Positions 47,931 through 58,650 are shown, counted from the stretch's first letter. The stretch: 64,000 nucleotides of DNA from Strigamia acuminata (GCA_949358305.1 OX442321.1:2443605-2507604), one strand, 5' to 3'. The notes: a model not told the origin generated them from the sequence alone. A program made the numbers and translations.

Positions 47931-48673
47931 TCAACTATTCTGTTATAAATATAAATACTGCATACATTTTAGAATGTGTATTCTGTAGCTCAAGATAATT
48001 GACGAATTAAAATTAACAGATTAATTTAGAGTCTTTTGAACTCTTTAGACCCATACATACGCAACGAATTTTAGCATCTAATTTTGGTTGAACATTTCAT
48101 TCACTTGTTGGTGTGAATGTACAATAACTTGAATTGAGTGTTTTGTGACCAGTTTCCAGTTACCGGCATCACAGTTCCTTAATTACATGCTTAGTTCAAC
48201 TCCACCATGCCAGAAAAAGCTGCTGGTTCACACCAACGGATCGACTTTGGCTGCATCTGATCCGCCCGATCAGATCCAACTGAACAGAGTTCCAATATTC
48301 ACTTGGATGGAGTTGTGTACACGAATCAAGATCCGTGAACGGAGTTGTTGGGCACACGGATCAAGATCCGCGAACGGAGTTCAGTGTTGACACAAATCTT
48401 GGATCTAGATCCGCAGTTTTGGATGAGATCCAAAAGCTTGGTGTAAACATGGTATAAGTCCGCACTTTCTGGTACTAGTCTTACAAACTGTGTTCGAAAA
48501 CTCCATATGATTATGGTTTCAATTTCAATTAAAGCTGCCGGCTCCGGTCGCGTGACTTGATTTATACCAATGCTTAAAAAATGAGAAAATTTGCCAACGA
48601 TTTCCTGTTTTGTATTGTAACACAACTTAAAAAACAAAAAGCTTTTTTCAACTTCCATTTCGATTCTAGCAAG

Positions 48674-48829
48674 ATGAAGCAGTACATATTTGTTTTTGTT
48701 GTTTGTATTGTCTTTATGATGAATGAAGTGCAGTCAATGGATTGTAAACAGTTTGTTGCGACTCCGGGTATTCGACCTGTAAATACTTACCTTTACTTGG
48801 TCGATCCGCAATTGAGATGCCGTTTATAG
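48674..48829 (+). CDS. Short signal-peptide ORF, possible truncated family member
   Basis: A splice-acceptor-like TTCGATTCTAG sits just before ATG 48674. The 51-codon ORF starts MKQYIFVFVVCIVFMMNEVQS, similar in design to the family signal peptides (M-K-x-Y, hydrophobic core, NEV). It is followed by DCKQF and then unrelated residues up to TAG 48829. Only two cysteines remain in the putative mature part, so it is probably truncated by the repeat that follows, or a different small peptide. Confidence 0.45.
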   Translation: MKQYIFVFVVCIVFMMNEVQSMDCKQFVATPGIRPVNTYLYLVDPQLRCRL

Positions 48830-48845
48830 GACTTAGACTCTAGTG

Positions 48846-49757
48846 CCTGTAAATATAGTGTCTAGGGGTAATTTTAATGGAATGAAAACTGCCGTTTGAA
48901 TAGAATAAAAATACAAACAAACTTTATTTGAGGAATTACAATAAATATGATATTAATATTAATGTTGATTAATAATTAAACAGAGAACGAAAAGGAAAGG
49001 AAATATAACGAGAGCGACAATGCTCTCGACAAACAAAGGTTTTATTTTGGCGCGAGACAAACAAAGTTTGTCACGTACACCAAAAATGGCGAGACGAACT
49101 TGCCGATACAAATTTCGCCGCTCGTACGATGGCTTCAACTGCGGACTCCGGAGGAAAGCTCACGGTGGTCCACAGTCTCTACGATGGTTCACGGGCAGAC
49201 GTTGATGCTATGCCAGCAACGATGAGTCTCGGAACAAGTCAGACGAGACTCACAATAACCGGTAGTGAGCGGTTTTCTCGGGCGTTACCCGAGATTCGTG
49301 TAAGTGCGGGTAACCGACGATGGCGGTTACACGCAAAGCGCAAATGAGGCTGGTTCCACCGTCAATACAGTGGAAACAGCAAAGATGAATCTCAACTCAC
49401 CAAACTAACACGATCAATACTTGAAGTTACGGGTTTTGGTCCTTTTCAAAGCAGTGAAGTTGTGTTCTTGTTGGTGATGTGGTCGAGAGTGAGTTCGCCG
49501 CCAAAATTTGGGGCTTTTATGCACTCTCTGGTCCTTCGCACGAAATGTGCGTAGAGTGATGATTTTGGTGCAATACAGGATGTATTACATCATCATCATC
49601 ACTCTGATGTAATGTTTTAGCCCAAAAGAGGGTAAAGTGTGCCTGAGGGATTTCCGCTCTCAAGTCACACTTTTGGCGTGTGTCATATTAAATAATTAAT
49701 TACATAATTATTTAAGTGGGGACGATGATTTTAGGCGGAATAAAATCAGGGTCACCA
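48846..49757. repeat. Repeat-like, LTR-like segment
   Basis: GC-richer than its surroundings, with dispersed short ORFs (MARRTCRYKFRR..., no domain) and possible TG...CA ends (TGTAAATATAG...GGTCACCACA). No second copy in this window and no clear target duplication. Confidence 0.3.
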
Positions 49758-49868
49758 CAAGTTCGAACATGGACCTATGTACGAAGAAGATTGTGCCGCT
49801 GATTACACATTTTGTTACACTAGACACTACTAAATCAGCCGATAAAGAAAAAGATAATCAATCATGTT

Positions 49869-50073
49869 CAGGGGCGAATCTAGCTTTTTGGCGGCCCTGG
49901 GCTTGAAGTTTTTTCGGGGCCCCTTATCAAAACTTTTAATAATAAAATAAAACAATTATACATTCTATATGAAGAAACCTTTTTTTTTAGTACATTGCGT
50001 TGTGTTGGGGGCCCCCTAGCATTTGGGGGCCCTGGGCTCAAGCCCTATTTGCCCTTATGTAGATCCGACCCTA
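49869..50073. mobile_element. hAT-type MITE, 205 bp, with 8-bp target duplication
   Basis: Ends CAGGGGCGAATCTAG and (right, reverse complement) TAGGGTCGGATCTA. Flanked by ATCATGTT (49861-49868) and ATCATGCT (50074-50081), an 8-bp duplication with one change, as expected for hAT. Interior GGGGGCCC/GGGCCCT repeats, no ORF. Confidence 0.82.
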
Positions 50074-50509
50074 ATCATGCTTTGTGGGAACCAAGCACTA
50101 CTACATATTTCTTACTTCTTGCACAACAGACCAATAATAAGGGGTTTAATAAATGATGCGCTGAAGTGATTATTCCAACAATCACAATCGCTGTATTATT
50201 GAAGACCCACGCTAGGTGGTGCCAGGTCCAATTGATTATGCTACTGTCACATGACTTCCGGTGATTAAAAATAAGACTCAACTCCATTGCGACGCGCCCA
50301 TAATACAAAATTAAAATGTTATCAACGCGCCATTTCTAACACGAGGAATGACTATTGCTTCTAACAGAATTGAGAACGCATGGGGGCAAGTCCCCTGCTC
50401 AGTTTGCCTTTATTGCACCTTAATTGGAAAACAAAGTAAAAGAAATCAAACTACATAACAAGCAAACAGACGATAGCAAACGGTTCAAGCTTTAGTCATT
50501 CCTGGTGTG

Positions 50510-51859
50510 ATGGATAAACTTCAACTCAGGAAGAATGGCGCAGCACAAGCTGACGTCATCCGCTTCTCTTCAGATCCACCGAGAATTACAAAGTTTGGTC
50601 ACGTAAACGAAAATATGGTAATTAATTTCATCTTTGCCTACTTAAAAAAATTTTCAAGAACCTTTTACAAAAAATAATCACCAACTCCTTTTTTCTTGGA
50701 AACTAATCAATAGTGACGCAGCTACAATTTCTTGTTAAATATAACCAATGAGCTCACTGATACAACTGATAACAAACGACAAACTGCTTCCTTTACTCGC
50801 CATTTAATCAAATAACTTGACAACGTTAAGCAGAATTTCAAATAAAACTTCAATGGCGAGTGGCAAGTACTTTTTCACTTAAAAACAAACTTACCATAAT
50901 TATACATTCTTACTCAAACTATTAGAAAACGAAGAGGTGATCGTTGGAGGCAAAAGACTTGAAGCAGACGGTGAGCAAATTATTCCTATATTCCAAACTA
51001 ACTTAAATTTACAATAAAAATAATAAAGAAAAATCATTATTTTGTTTATTTATCAATTTTTTGTTTGTTACAATCGTTTAAAAAGAATTTCTATCATACC
51101 TAAAGGCTCTATCTGTTCGGGCGATGCCTATTATGTGAAAAAAACATTCAAGGGATCCTTTAAAAGCTCTGGAAAAAGTCAGTATTTTAATCACTATTTT
51201 TAATTTTTAGCATAAACGGTTGAATTTAATTTTTATTGCCTCAAAATAATATTTATTTATTGAAGAAAATATATTTGACGGCGATGGATTTGTAGTGTAC
51301 ATGCTATTCGAGGATACGCCGATAAACCGCGAATCAAGTATGTACAAAAGTGGATTTACAATTTACAGTTAGTGCTTAATTTTTTTATTGTTTACAGGAG
51401 ATGAGTATATTGGCAATGGTTACGTTACCATAAAACAGGGAAAGAGAAGACCAAAAGATCCAAACGAACCTGTTAAAGGTATGTTTTGCTTTGTATCACA
51501 AATACAAAATATCGCTCGTGTCAATTCATTCGCATGAATATTTCCAGCTCCGAAAAACCTTAAAGTAGTTTTACCTGACGGTGAAAAACGAAAAAAAATC
51601 AAGCTGCCTGAAGGAAAAAACAAGTTGATTGATTTGAAAAAACACATCAAAGACGAGAAATGGGTGGACAATGTGGACAATTGCATTTTCATAGTTAAAC
51701 ACACATATCCTGATTGTAGTTTTAATTTCAATTAATCGAATTAATTCTCAATTTCTTTTCTAATAGCAAGAAGATGATGAGCATGATTTACTCGAAATAC
51801 CGAACAATCACAAATTGTATAATTACGACAAAATTTACCTCATCTTAAATGATTCCTGA
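50510..51859 (+). CDS. Modular protein with C-terminal ubiquitin-like domain (locus H)
   Basis: Exons: 50510-50617 (MDKLQLRKNGAAQADV..., tentative), 50926-50970, 51106-51177, 51266-51337, 51398-51478, 51548-51693 and 51767-51859. Exons from 50926 onward join in phase; introns between the small exons are all phase 1. The exon 1 to 2 join does not match in phase (donor may be GTCACG at 50597). The small exons each encode 24-27 residues with a common pattern (GDAYYV, DGDGFVVY, DEYIGNGYVTIK), suggesting a repeated beta unit. The last two encode KVVLPDGEKRKKIKLPEGK, LIDLKKHI, CIF and KLYNYDKIYLIL, matching the strand-strand-helix-strand pattern of a ubiquitin-like fold. There is no C-terminal Gly-Gly, so conjugation is unlikely. 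No known family recognised. Paralogue at 57215-58650. Confidence 0.65.
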
Positions 51860-52483
51860 AGATCCAGACCTGTCTACTGAGACACGAAATATGACTTTTA
51901 CACAAATAAATGAATATTGTCTTTACTAATTTTATATAGTTGATGTTTGTAAACAAAAATAAACTCTATTGTGACGCATTTTTAATGATAATTAACAAAA
52001 ATGTGTTTCAAAGAAATTAAATTGTTATCAATAATTTGCTGAGAATTCACTCTAAAAAATGTAAACATAAAAAAAAATATATCAAGTGAATGATATGTTG
52101 TTGATTCAGTAAGAATAGAAATTATTTATCTAGAAAGTGAAAAATACTGGACTACTCAGCTATAAATGTACTCCAAACTATATATTTTAATATTTGTATT
52201 GTGTAGCTCAAACCAATTGACAAATACAATTTAAAAGATTAATTTTACATTTCTTACTTCTCTGACCACAGACCAATACTGATAGCAAACCCACCAACAA
52301 ACAACAACAACAACAACTCCTAGCGCCACTCCTGCCGGGACGTAGTTCTACTGTACGTTGCGGCATAGTAACTCCTATGCCGCACTGTAAACTTGTGATA
52401 ACAAGAAAAAAATAGAAACACTAATTTTATCTGAGTTGATAATTAAACAAGTAAATATCTGTAATGCATGGAAGCATTTCATC
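51860..52483. other. Intergenic DNA with duplicated peptide-cluster pieces
   Basis: 52140-52240 matches the 3' flank of peptides C and F (ATACTGGACTACTCAGCTATAAATGTACTCC). 52250-52390 matches their 5' flank. So a peptide gene once between them appears to have been deleted. Confidence 0.5.
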
Positions 52484-52969
52484 TTAGACTTCTAAACCCC
52501 TACTGCACTTTTCAGTATAGAAATATATCTGTCCGTCTGTCCCTAAATTAAACACCAAAATAAAAGAAAATAAAGTAATAAAGAATAAAACTTTTGGCCA
52601 AAATAAAGCAACAACAAACAAAATCCCACCTAAATTCGATCAAAAATGATCAAATTCCGTAAGATAGCCCAACAACAGCCATCAGCGACTTCTGGCGGCA
52701 AGTCTAAAAAATATAATACGTCATTTCCGGTAACAGGTGTAATAGAACGCTAAAAGTCGAATAAAACCGTTTTTTTTTATTAAATCGGAGGTCGGAAAAA
52801 TACGAAAAGACCTTGGGAACCTAATATAGGTATGCTGAGTTCATTGCAGTTGCCCGTTTGGCTCTAGCTGCTATAGTTTTTGCGGAATTGATGCGGACAG
52901 ACGGACAGACAGACAGACGGACGGAACCGTTTTATTAGACTTTCTAAACATAGGGTTTAGAAGTCTAAA
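52484..52969. mobile_element. Inverted-repeat element with TTAGACTTCTAAACCC ends
   Basis: A 16-bp terminal inverted repeat TTAGACTTCTAAACCC brackets 486 bp with internal GTCCGTCTGTCC and GGACAGACGGACAGACAG tracts. A lone end of the same kind is at 32429-32444. No ORF. Confidence 0.72.
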
Positions 52970-53283
52970 AGAAGAATTAACTCTATTGCGTTGCAGATAT
53001 CATAAAAATTTAAACATTTGTGGCTAGACTAAATAAAAATAAAAGAAATTACTTATCTGTAAACGTCATTACAGGTTGTCCTTTATTTTACAAAATTGTA
53101 AAGTCAGTCGAAGGCAGGATTAATTTAGACCTGGATGACTTTCGACTTATGGACAAACGGCTTTCTTTTCGACCAGGATTCCAGTCGATGCGGATTTTTT
53201 TCAGTGCCTTTGTTCGACCACAACTAGATGATTTTCGACCATTTGCTGGTGTGCATTTAATTGCTTCGAGTGTGTGCCCTTTC

Positions 53284-53440
53284 CAGGAAATCCTGCAACT
53301 AGAATCATTATTGCTTCACTTGCTGGTGTGCCTTTAGACCTTTTGCTGTCAAACCGTTAATTAAACGTTTAGTTTGGCAAAAAAATAATCGACAATGAAA
53401 AGATTTATTACTTAATTTGAGAGCTTTTCAGGAAATCCTG
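53284..53440 (+). promoter_or_regulatory. Upstream module of peptide gene E
   Basis: CAGGAAATCCTG at 53284 and 53429, 145 bp apart exactly as upstream of gene A (32708 and 32853). Flanked by the same TTGCTGGTGTGC and TCCAAATGTTGCAACTT blocks. Confidence 0.45.
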
Positions 53441-53596
53441 GAAATATGATCATTACTGCCACTATTTCATTGCTTTAGTTTGTCTTTTTCCTCCAAATGT
53501 TGCAACTTTGATCATCCTTTTCCCCTAAAATGTTACAAATGTTACAATTACAATAATTATCATGAGTTATGCTGATAGCAGTTATTGTCATTTGAT

Positions 53597-53605
53597 CTAT
53601 ATAAT
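53597..53605 (+). promoter_or_regulatory. TATA box, peptide gene E
   Basis: CTATATAAT followed by ACAGCATAAACTGC, as in the other members. Confidence 0.72.
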
Positions 53606-53718
53606 ACAGCATAAACTGCAACTCTTCACAAGTATCAATTCCCAAAACTGACAAACTGTCACCAAGTAAACGCCAATTCCACCAGCATATTTGTATCCAG
53701 TATCCAGGTGAGCATCTA

Positions 53719-54115
53719 TACTCTTGTTTGACTCAAAAGGGTGGCCTTCTCCCATTGGCCGAGCCGCATTACTCCTAACTCCAGTCTGTATAACTACCAC
53801 TGGTAGAAGTAGTTTTTATTTTTATTATGTTTTGTGATTGCTATTACCATTTAAGTTGATATAATTTTAATTGTATTTTATTATAAAATGTTATTTCCAT
53901 TTAGGAAATAAAGTTTTATGCACAAATAAATGTAAAACTTTTCTTGTCTGGAAAGCAAAGAATTTTGAAATTTTGGCAGTTGCCTATGCAATCGATTACA
54001 ATGTCTGTACATTGTAATGCATTTCTGGTGTTTGGATCTATATTTTTGGATCACTACACCAGTGATACGGCTCGGCCAATGGGAGAAAGCCACCCTTTTG
54101 AGTCGAACAAGAGTA
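53719..54115. mobile_element. TA-target MITE, copy 2 (397 bp), inside the peptide E 5'UTR splice junction
   Basis: Same family as 15180-15597, opposite orientation. Flanked by TA at 53717-53718 and 54116-54117. In paralogues the site reads GCATCTAGGTAAGCTC; here it reads GCATCTA-[element]-TAGCTAAGCTC, which confirms the target and shows that insertion fell at the exon-intron border. Confidence 0.9.
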
Positions 54116-54380
54116 TAGCTAAGCTCTTTTTGCTACAAATTATTGTAGTATATATCTTACTAATTAATATTCATGTAGAAGGTGTTCGGAAATAACGGAC
54201 AATCTTGGTAAGGTTAAACTAACAAGTGGGGTACAGCGCCCAAGTAAAACCTGGCGGTCACTACCCAAACATGCAGTGAAGCCGAACACAGCATATTGAA
54301 TACAAAAACCTTTTTTTTCAACTTCAAACTACTTAGCTTTTACATTCAAATTTTTTTCTTCTTCTTTATTTCTCAGCATT

Positions 54381-54599
54381 ATGAAGTCGTACCAGTTTCT
54401 TGTTGTTTTTCTAATCGTTTTGGGGCTAAATGAAGTGGCTGCAGAATGTAATTGGTATGGAATAGCACCGTTCTGCCTTGAAATCTGCCCTCTCGGGGAC
54501 TACCTGTGCTCAACCGACATGAATGGTGATGGTGCCACTTGCCAGGTAGGAGTAAAGTTTTACTGTTGTTCCTCACAAAGTGAATGTCCCCCTTCTTAA
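54381..54599 (+). CDS. Secreted eight-cysteine peptide E, 72 aa
   Basis: Acceptor TTTCTCAG at 54376, ATG 54381. The signal peptide is identical to A's (MKSYQFLVVFLIVLGLNEVAA), and the mature part differs from A at few positions (CNWYGIAPFCLEICPLGDYLC, tail CPPS). All eight cysteines are in register. The normal 5'UTR donor is destroyed by a MITE; an upstream CCAG|GTGAGC at 53708, not used in the paralogues, could replace it. A further 150 bp of unrelated DNA (54130-54290) lengthens the intron. Coding sequence is intact; expression is uncertain. Confidence 0.85.
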   Translation: MKSYQFLVVFLIVLGLNEVAAECNWYGIAPFCLEICPLGDYLCSTDMNGDGATCQVGVKFYCCSSQSECPPS

Positions 54600-54609
54600 A
54601 CGTTTTTAA

Positions 54610-55050
54610 TAAGAATGTTTGTCAATTCCAAATACTGGACTGTGCTTATAAATGTTAAAAATTATATAAAGTTTAGTATTTGCACGATGTAGCTCAGAAT
54701 AAGTGACAAATAAAAATTCAATGATTAATTTAGTGCCTTATTTTGAAATCACACATATCACATACACGCACATATGCTTATCATGATTATGGTTTCAACT
54801 TCAATTAAAGATTCTGGTTTCGATCGCGTGGCTTAATTGACACCAATGCTAACTGCTGTATGGGACTTCCATACATCTGAAAAAATAAGAAAATTTGCCA
54901 AAAATTACCCTTAAAAAAAATGTAAAAAAAGAATTAAAATAAAAAAATAAAAAAAAATCTTAGGTAAATTACCTTTTTCCCCTAAACAAATTTCAAAAAA
55001 AACCATTTTGCTGCTACACTACACAGATTGGAATCCCACACACTTTTTGA
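54610..55050. other. 3' flank of peptide E
   Basis: Conserved family 3' flank, including ATGGTTTCAACTTCAATTAAAG (54792), the same remnant leader seen at 33698, 35831 and 48511. No ORF beyond it. Confidence 0.45.
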
Positions 55051-55212
55051 GTAAAAAGGCCAATTTTATCGATACACTTGGTGAATAGACTGCTGGACAT
55101 GTGACATGTGATATCATGAATAGTGAATTTGAATTATGAGTAGTTATGATGTCATATGTCACATGTCCAGCAGCCTACTCACCAAGTGTAATGATAAAAT
55201 TGGCCTTTTTAC
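55051..55212. repeat. Foldback element, 162 bp
   Basis: GTAAAAAGGCCAATTTTATC...CACTTGGTGA..GACTGCTGGACATGTGACAT and its inverted counterpart ending GATAAAATTGGCCTTTTTAC form arms of about 65 bp around a short AT loop. Confidence 0.82.
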
Positions 55213-55744
55213 TATAAGGAATTTTAGTGTGAAATGTGTTTTAAACCAATCGCATGTCTAGGCTATTTCCCCGGATCAGTTTATTTTATGCCATTACACT
55301 ACATTGTAATAATACTTTCTTTTCTCCAAACAGAAATAAACAAAAATTAAAATTAAAATTAATTTTTCTTCAAGTAGCACTAGCATCAAAAATTACATTT
55401 TTCATAAACTTTGATATTGTGCATTTTAATAAAATATTTTTCAAAAATTTTCAAAATCGTACATAACTTCCACCATTGCTAACTGCTAAACCCATCTGTC
55501 ATTTCCTCAAAACACTTAATCCGCCATAACTAAACGTGAAACAAGACAAATAAATGCAAGTACGCTTTTGAGGTAGAACTACGTCATAAGAGGTCAGTCC
55601 TTTTTGGTGGAAATGTAAACCAGCACCAGCAACGGAAATAGCGACTGGTGCCAACTCCAATTGTTGACAAACTTTAACCTAACCACAAGCTCACAAGCAA
55701 ACCCCACAATGCCACAATGGGAAACATTTCCCATCAATAAACAA

Positions 55745-56540
55745 CAATGTATCAACAACATAACCTAATGCACAGTGACACCTTTTTTACTTCTCTCACC
55801 ACAGACCAATACTAATAGCAAACACACCAACAAACAACAACTCCGCCTAGTGCCACTTTTGCCAAGTCATAGTTCTACCCTTGCGGCATAGTATAACTAC
55901 TATGGCCCTCTGTAAATTGTTTTCTGTAAAATGAGGTAGTCAATTTAGTCAATGTTTGTTGGTACTCATCTGTCATTTTGCGATATAGAACAATATTTAA
56001 TCAAGAACTCCAAAACTGAAATAACCATTTAATTTTGCGGTTTCTAAACAAAATAATTGTACAGCAAATTTCCTATTGAATTTATTTATACTTTCAGGGT
56101 GTGTAAGAGCAAAGTGGCAAAAATAACTAGTGAATCCCTTTAAATAACTAAGGTTTTTTGTTTTTTTGTATTACCTGTATTATTATTTGGAATCCTGACT
56201 TCTTTATCACACAAGATCATAAAGTTGTCACAACGGTTATTATTACCACTTGCTGGTGTGCGTATAATAGTTTAATTTGATTTCTTTACTACCAAAAAGT
56301 GCAACAAAGATTATTAGAAACCACTTGCTAGTGTGCATTTAATTGCTCACTTCCATCGTTTTCCACCAAATGTTGCAACTACAATCATTATAGTGGTTGA
56401 GTGGTGCTAATTGCAGTTATTATTACTTCTTCTATATAAAGCAGCAAAAACTGAAACTGTTCAGACGGTATAGTTCCAAAAACTGACCAACTACCACCAA
56501 ATAAACGCCATATTTCTATATCCAGTATCCAAGTGTGCAT
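55745..56540. repeat. Segmental duplication upstream of peptide F, paired with 36480-37250
   Basis: Colinear with the region upstream of peptide C, through promoter and 5'UTR exon; TATA at 56432-56440. Confidence 0.8.
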
Positions 56541-56679
56541 CTAGGTAAGCTCTTTTGGATTCGAACACAACTTAGAAAACAAAAACCTTTTTTTCAATTC
56601 CAAACTATGAGTATTTTGCCGTTTCTAGCCGGCATAGCTGTTACATTATAATTTTACTTCTTCTGTTTTTGTCAGCAGT

Positions 56680-56895
56680 ATGAAGCCGTACCAGATCCTG
56701 TTTGTTCTTCTGATTGTTGTGGGGCTGAATCAAGTGGCTGCAGACTGTAAATGGTATGGAACTGCCCCGATATGTGAAGGCAAATGCGAATACCCCTTAC
56801 ATCTTTGCAAATATGACGAATCCGGTGATGGTTCAAAGTGTTGGTCGGGAGTTAAGGCGTACTGTTGTACTGGGGCATATGACTGTCCTGATTGA
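56680..56895 (+). CDS. Secreted eight-cysteine peptide F, 71 aa
   Basis: TATA at 56432, 5'UTR exon ending at 56544 (CTAG|GTAAGC), acceptor TTTTGTCAGCAG before ATG 56680. Signal peptide MKPYQILFVLLIVVGLNQVAA, as in C. The mature part CKWYGTAPIC...CKYDESGDGSKCWSGVKAYCC has the standard eight-cysteine spacing, with the most divergent tail (TGAYDCPD). Together with C and the remnant at 47795 it forms the second subgroup. Confidence 0.88.
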   Translation: MKPYQILFVLLIVVGLNQVAADCKWYGTAPICEGKCEYPLHLCKYDESGDGSKCWSGVKAYCCTGAYDCPD

Positions 56896-57214
56896 GTGAA
56901 TAATGTAATTATATTTGTCGATGATAAATACTGGACCAGTCGGCTATAAATGTACTCCAAACTATTTATTTGAATATTTGAATTATGTAGCTCAAACCCA
57001 ATCGACAAATAAAATTTAAAAGATTAATTTAGTGTCTTTTGAACTGCTTTTCTCTTTACATTTTACGACTGCTTTTGGTACCAAGAAACAAATAGAAACA
57101 CTCATTTTATTGAGTTGATGATTGAAAACTGTGGAAGCATTTTTAAATCAAGTATGTACTAAAGTGGATTTACTCTTTGCAGTTAATGCTTAAAGTAATA
57201 ATTATTGTTTGCAG

Positions 57215-58650
57215 GAGATGTGTACAGAGGCGATGGCTACGTTGCCATAAAACCGGGTAAAGGAAACCCAAAAAATGCAAACAAACCTGCTAAAAGTATG
57301 TTTAGATTCGTATCACCAAATTCGAGTGATATAAAATCGGTATAAATTTCTTGATTGAAATTGTAATTAAACTTGCACCTAGCTTCGAAGAACTTGATCA
57401 GTTGCTCCAAAATTACGAGTTGATTTCGTTTCAATTCTCAAACAAATGTCGAGCCGTGCCGAGACGATTCGGTGTCACTTCTAATATTGTCTTGCATCGT
57501 GGAATCTCGAATCCTTGCACTTGGTAGCTATGGAAATAAACAATTAGCAATCTTGAATGAATTGATACATCGGTTAACTTACAAATTTCCATAGGTTAAG
57601 AGAGATTTTGATCTCGGACAACTGGGCCAAGTCGATTCGCTGCTGTTGCTGTTCGCCGTTTGGAAATGGCGGCTACGTGCGCAGCAGCCCGATGTTATTA
57701 TTCGTGCATTCGTAAAATGAAAATCTAGATTTATATTTATCGTCGGACCTACTCGAGGAAAATCTTATTGGCATTTATAAAATATTGTATTAAATTCTTG
57801 ACTTGATTTAAACTAACCTTCAAAAATATTAGTGCAAAATTTATTTTAAGCAAATCGCGAACCTCCGCCGATGCCGTGGGACCATTTTTTTGTCTGCTCG
57901 CCAAACTGTTCACGTTTGGGTTTTGAAAATGGGAACCGACAGACTTTAATATAAACGTTGCCATCGATACCCTGCATAAAATAGAAAAGTTATTTAATAA
58001 AATAGTTATTTATCATTTATTTACAATGACAACTGGTTGCGCCATCATATTTGAGTTTACTGCAGTTTTTAAAATGAATTTTTCTCGGTTTATAATTAAT
58101 GGTTTCTTATAGAAACGACACATGTTAATGGAAATTACTTAGACGCTGGCGGTACGTTCCAATTCTATTAAATTAGTTTTACCGTTTGTATAAGTTACAA
58201 TAGTTTCAATTTCTTCAATTATTTAATTCTATTTAAAGAGGACATCTTTTTGGGCGATCAGTTTAAGGTAGAAGCAACATACCACGAAACATCAACGAAG
58301 CCTGTTCCAGGTGCGTTTTAACACAAACTAGATTTCTATAGTTATTTAACATTATTATCTTCCAGTTTCAATCAAAGTTAAAATATTTTTCAAGGATCGT
58401 ATAGCCCTAGTTGCGTTACCTGTAGGTAAATCCACGCTGGTCGATTTGAAACGGCAAATTATAGAGGACAAACTGATTTTGAATTTGGATAATGCAATTT
58501 TCCAAGTAAAAAATAAACTCATTATATCAATTATTATAATGTTTATGTAATGATTTTTAACAGCAAAATGATGGCGACGATATGGTCGAGCCCACTAACA
58601 GTGTGATCCTACACGATGAGGACAAAGTTTACATTCAATTGTCACCATGA
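57215..58650 (+). CDS. Modular protein with C-terminal ubiquitin-like domain (locus I), 5'-incomplete
   Basis: Exons 57215-57295 (RDVYRGDGYVAIKPGKG), 58113-58151 (THVNGNYLDAG), 58239-58310 (EDIFLGDQFKVEATYHE), 58366-58505 and 58564-58650. All introns between modules are phase 1 and the last is phase 0, as in locus H. The final two exons encode VSIKVKIFFKDRIALVAL, LPVGKSTLVDLKRQI, NAIFQ and ILHDEDKVYIQL, aligning with H's LPEGKNKLIDLKKHI and KLYNYDKIYLIL. No start exon is visible: homology to H begins around 57150, at the end of H's fourth exon (ATCAA|GTATGTAC), so the copy seems truncated at its 5' end. It may be a pseudogene or have captured another start. A possible antisense gene lies in intron 57296-58112. 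Confidence 0.6.
57438..57971 (-). CDS. Small antisense three-exon gene model inside locus I intron, 108 aa
   Basis: Minus-strand exons 57971-57818 (CDS from ATG 57964), 57672-57583 and 57527-57438. All are GT-AG (GTTAGT, GTAAGT; acceptors TATGCAG, CACGTAG, CCATAG), all phase 0, and together give an open frame ending in TGA: MATFILKSVGSHFQNP..., PPFPNGEQQQQRIDLAQLSEIKI, then LPSARIRDSTMQDNI. No recognised domain, no signal peptide. The three consistent splice joins argue against chance, but short exons of this size can arise in AT-rich DNA. It could be part of a larger transcript. Confidence 0.4.

Noticed and set aside
49020-49347. Two small Arg-rich ORFs in the LTR-like segment
   Set aside because: No domain; composition follows the GC-rich repeat.
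54180-54295. Possible tRNA or SINE head in the extra intron DNA of peptide E
   Set aside because: I could not find A- and B-box spacing or a cloverleaf; left as unexplained inserted sequence.
57237-57434. 65-codon minus-strand ORF next to the antisense gene model
   Set aside because: It overlaps the coding exon 57215-57295 of locus I and lacks splice signals connecting it to the other antisense exons.
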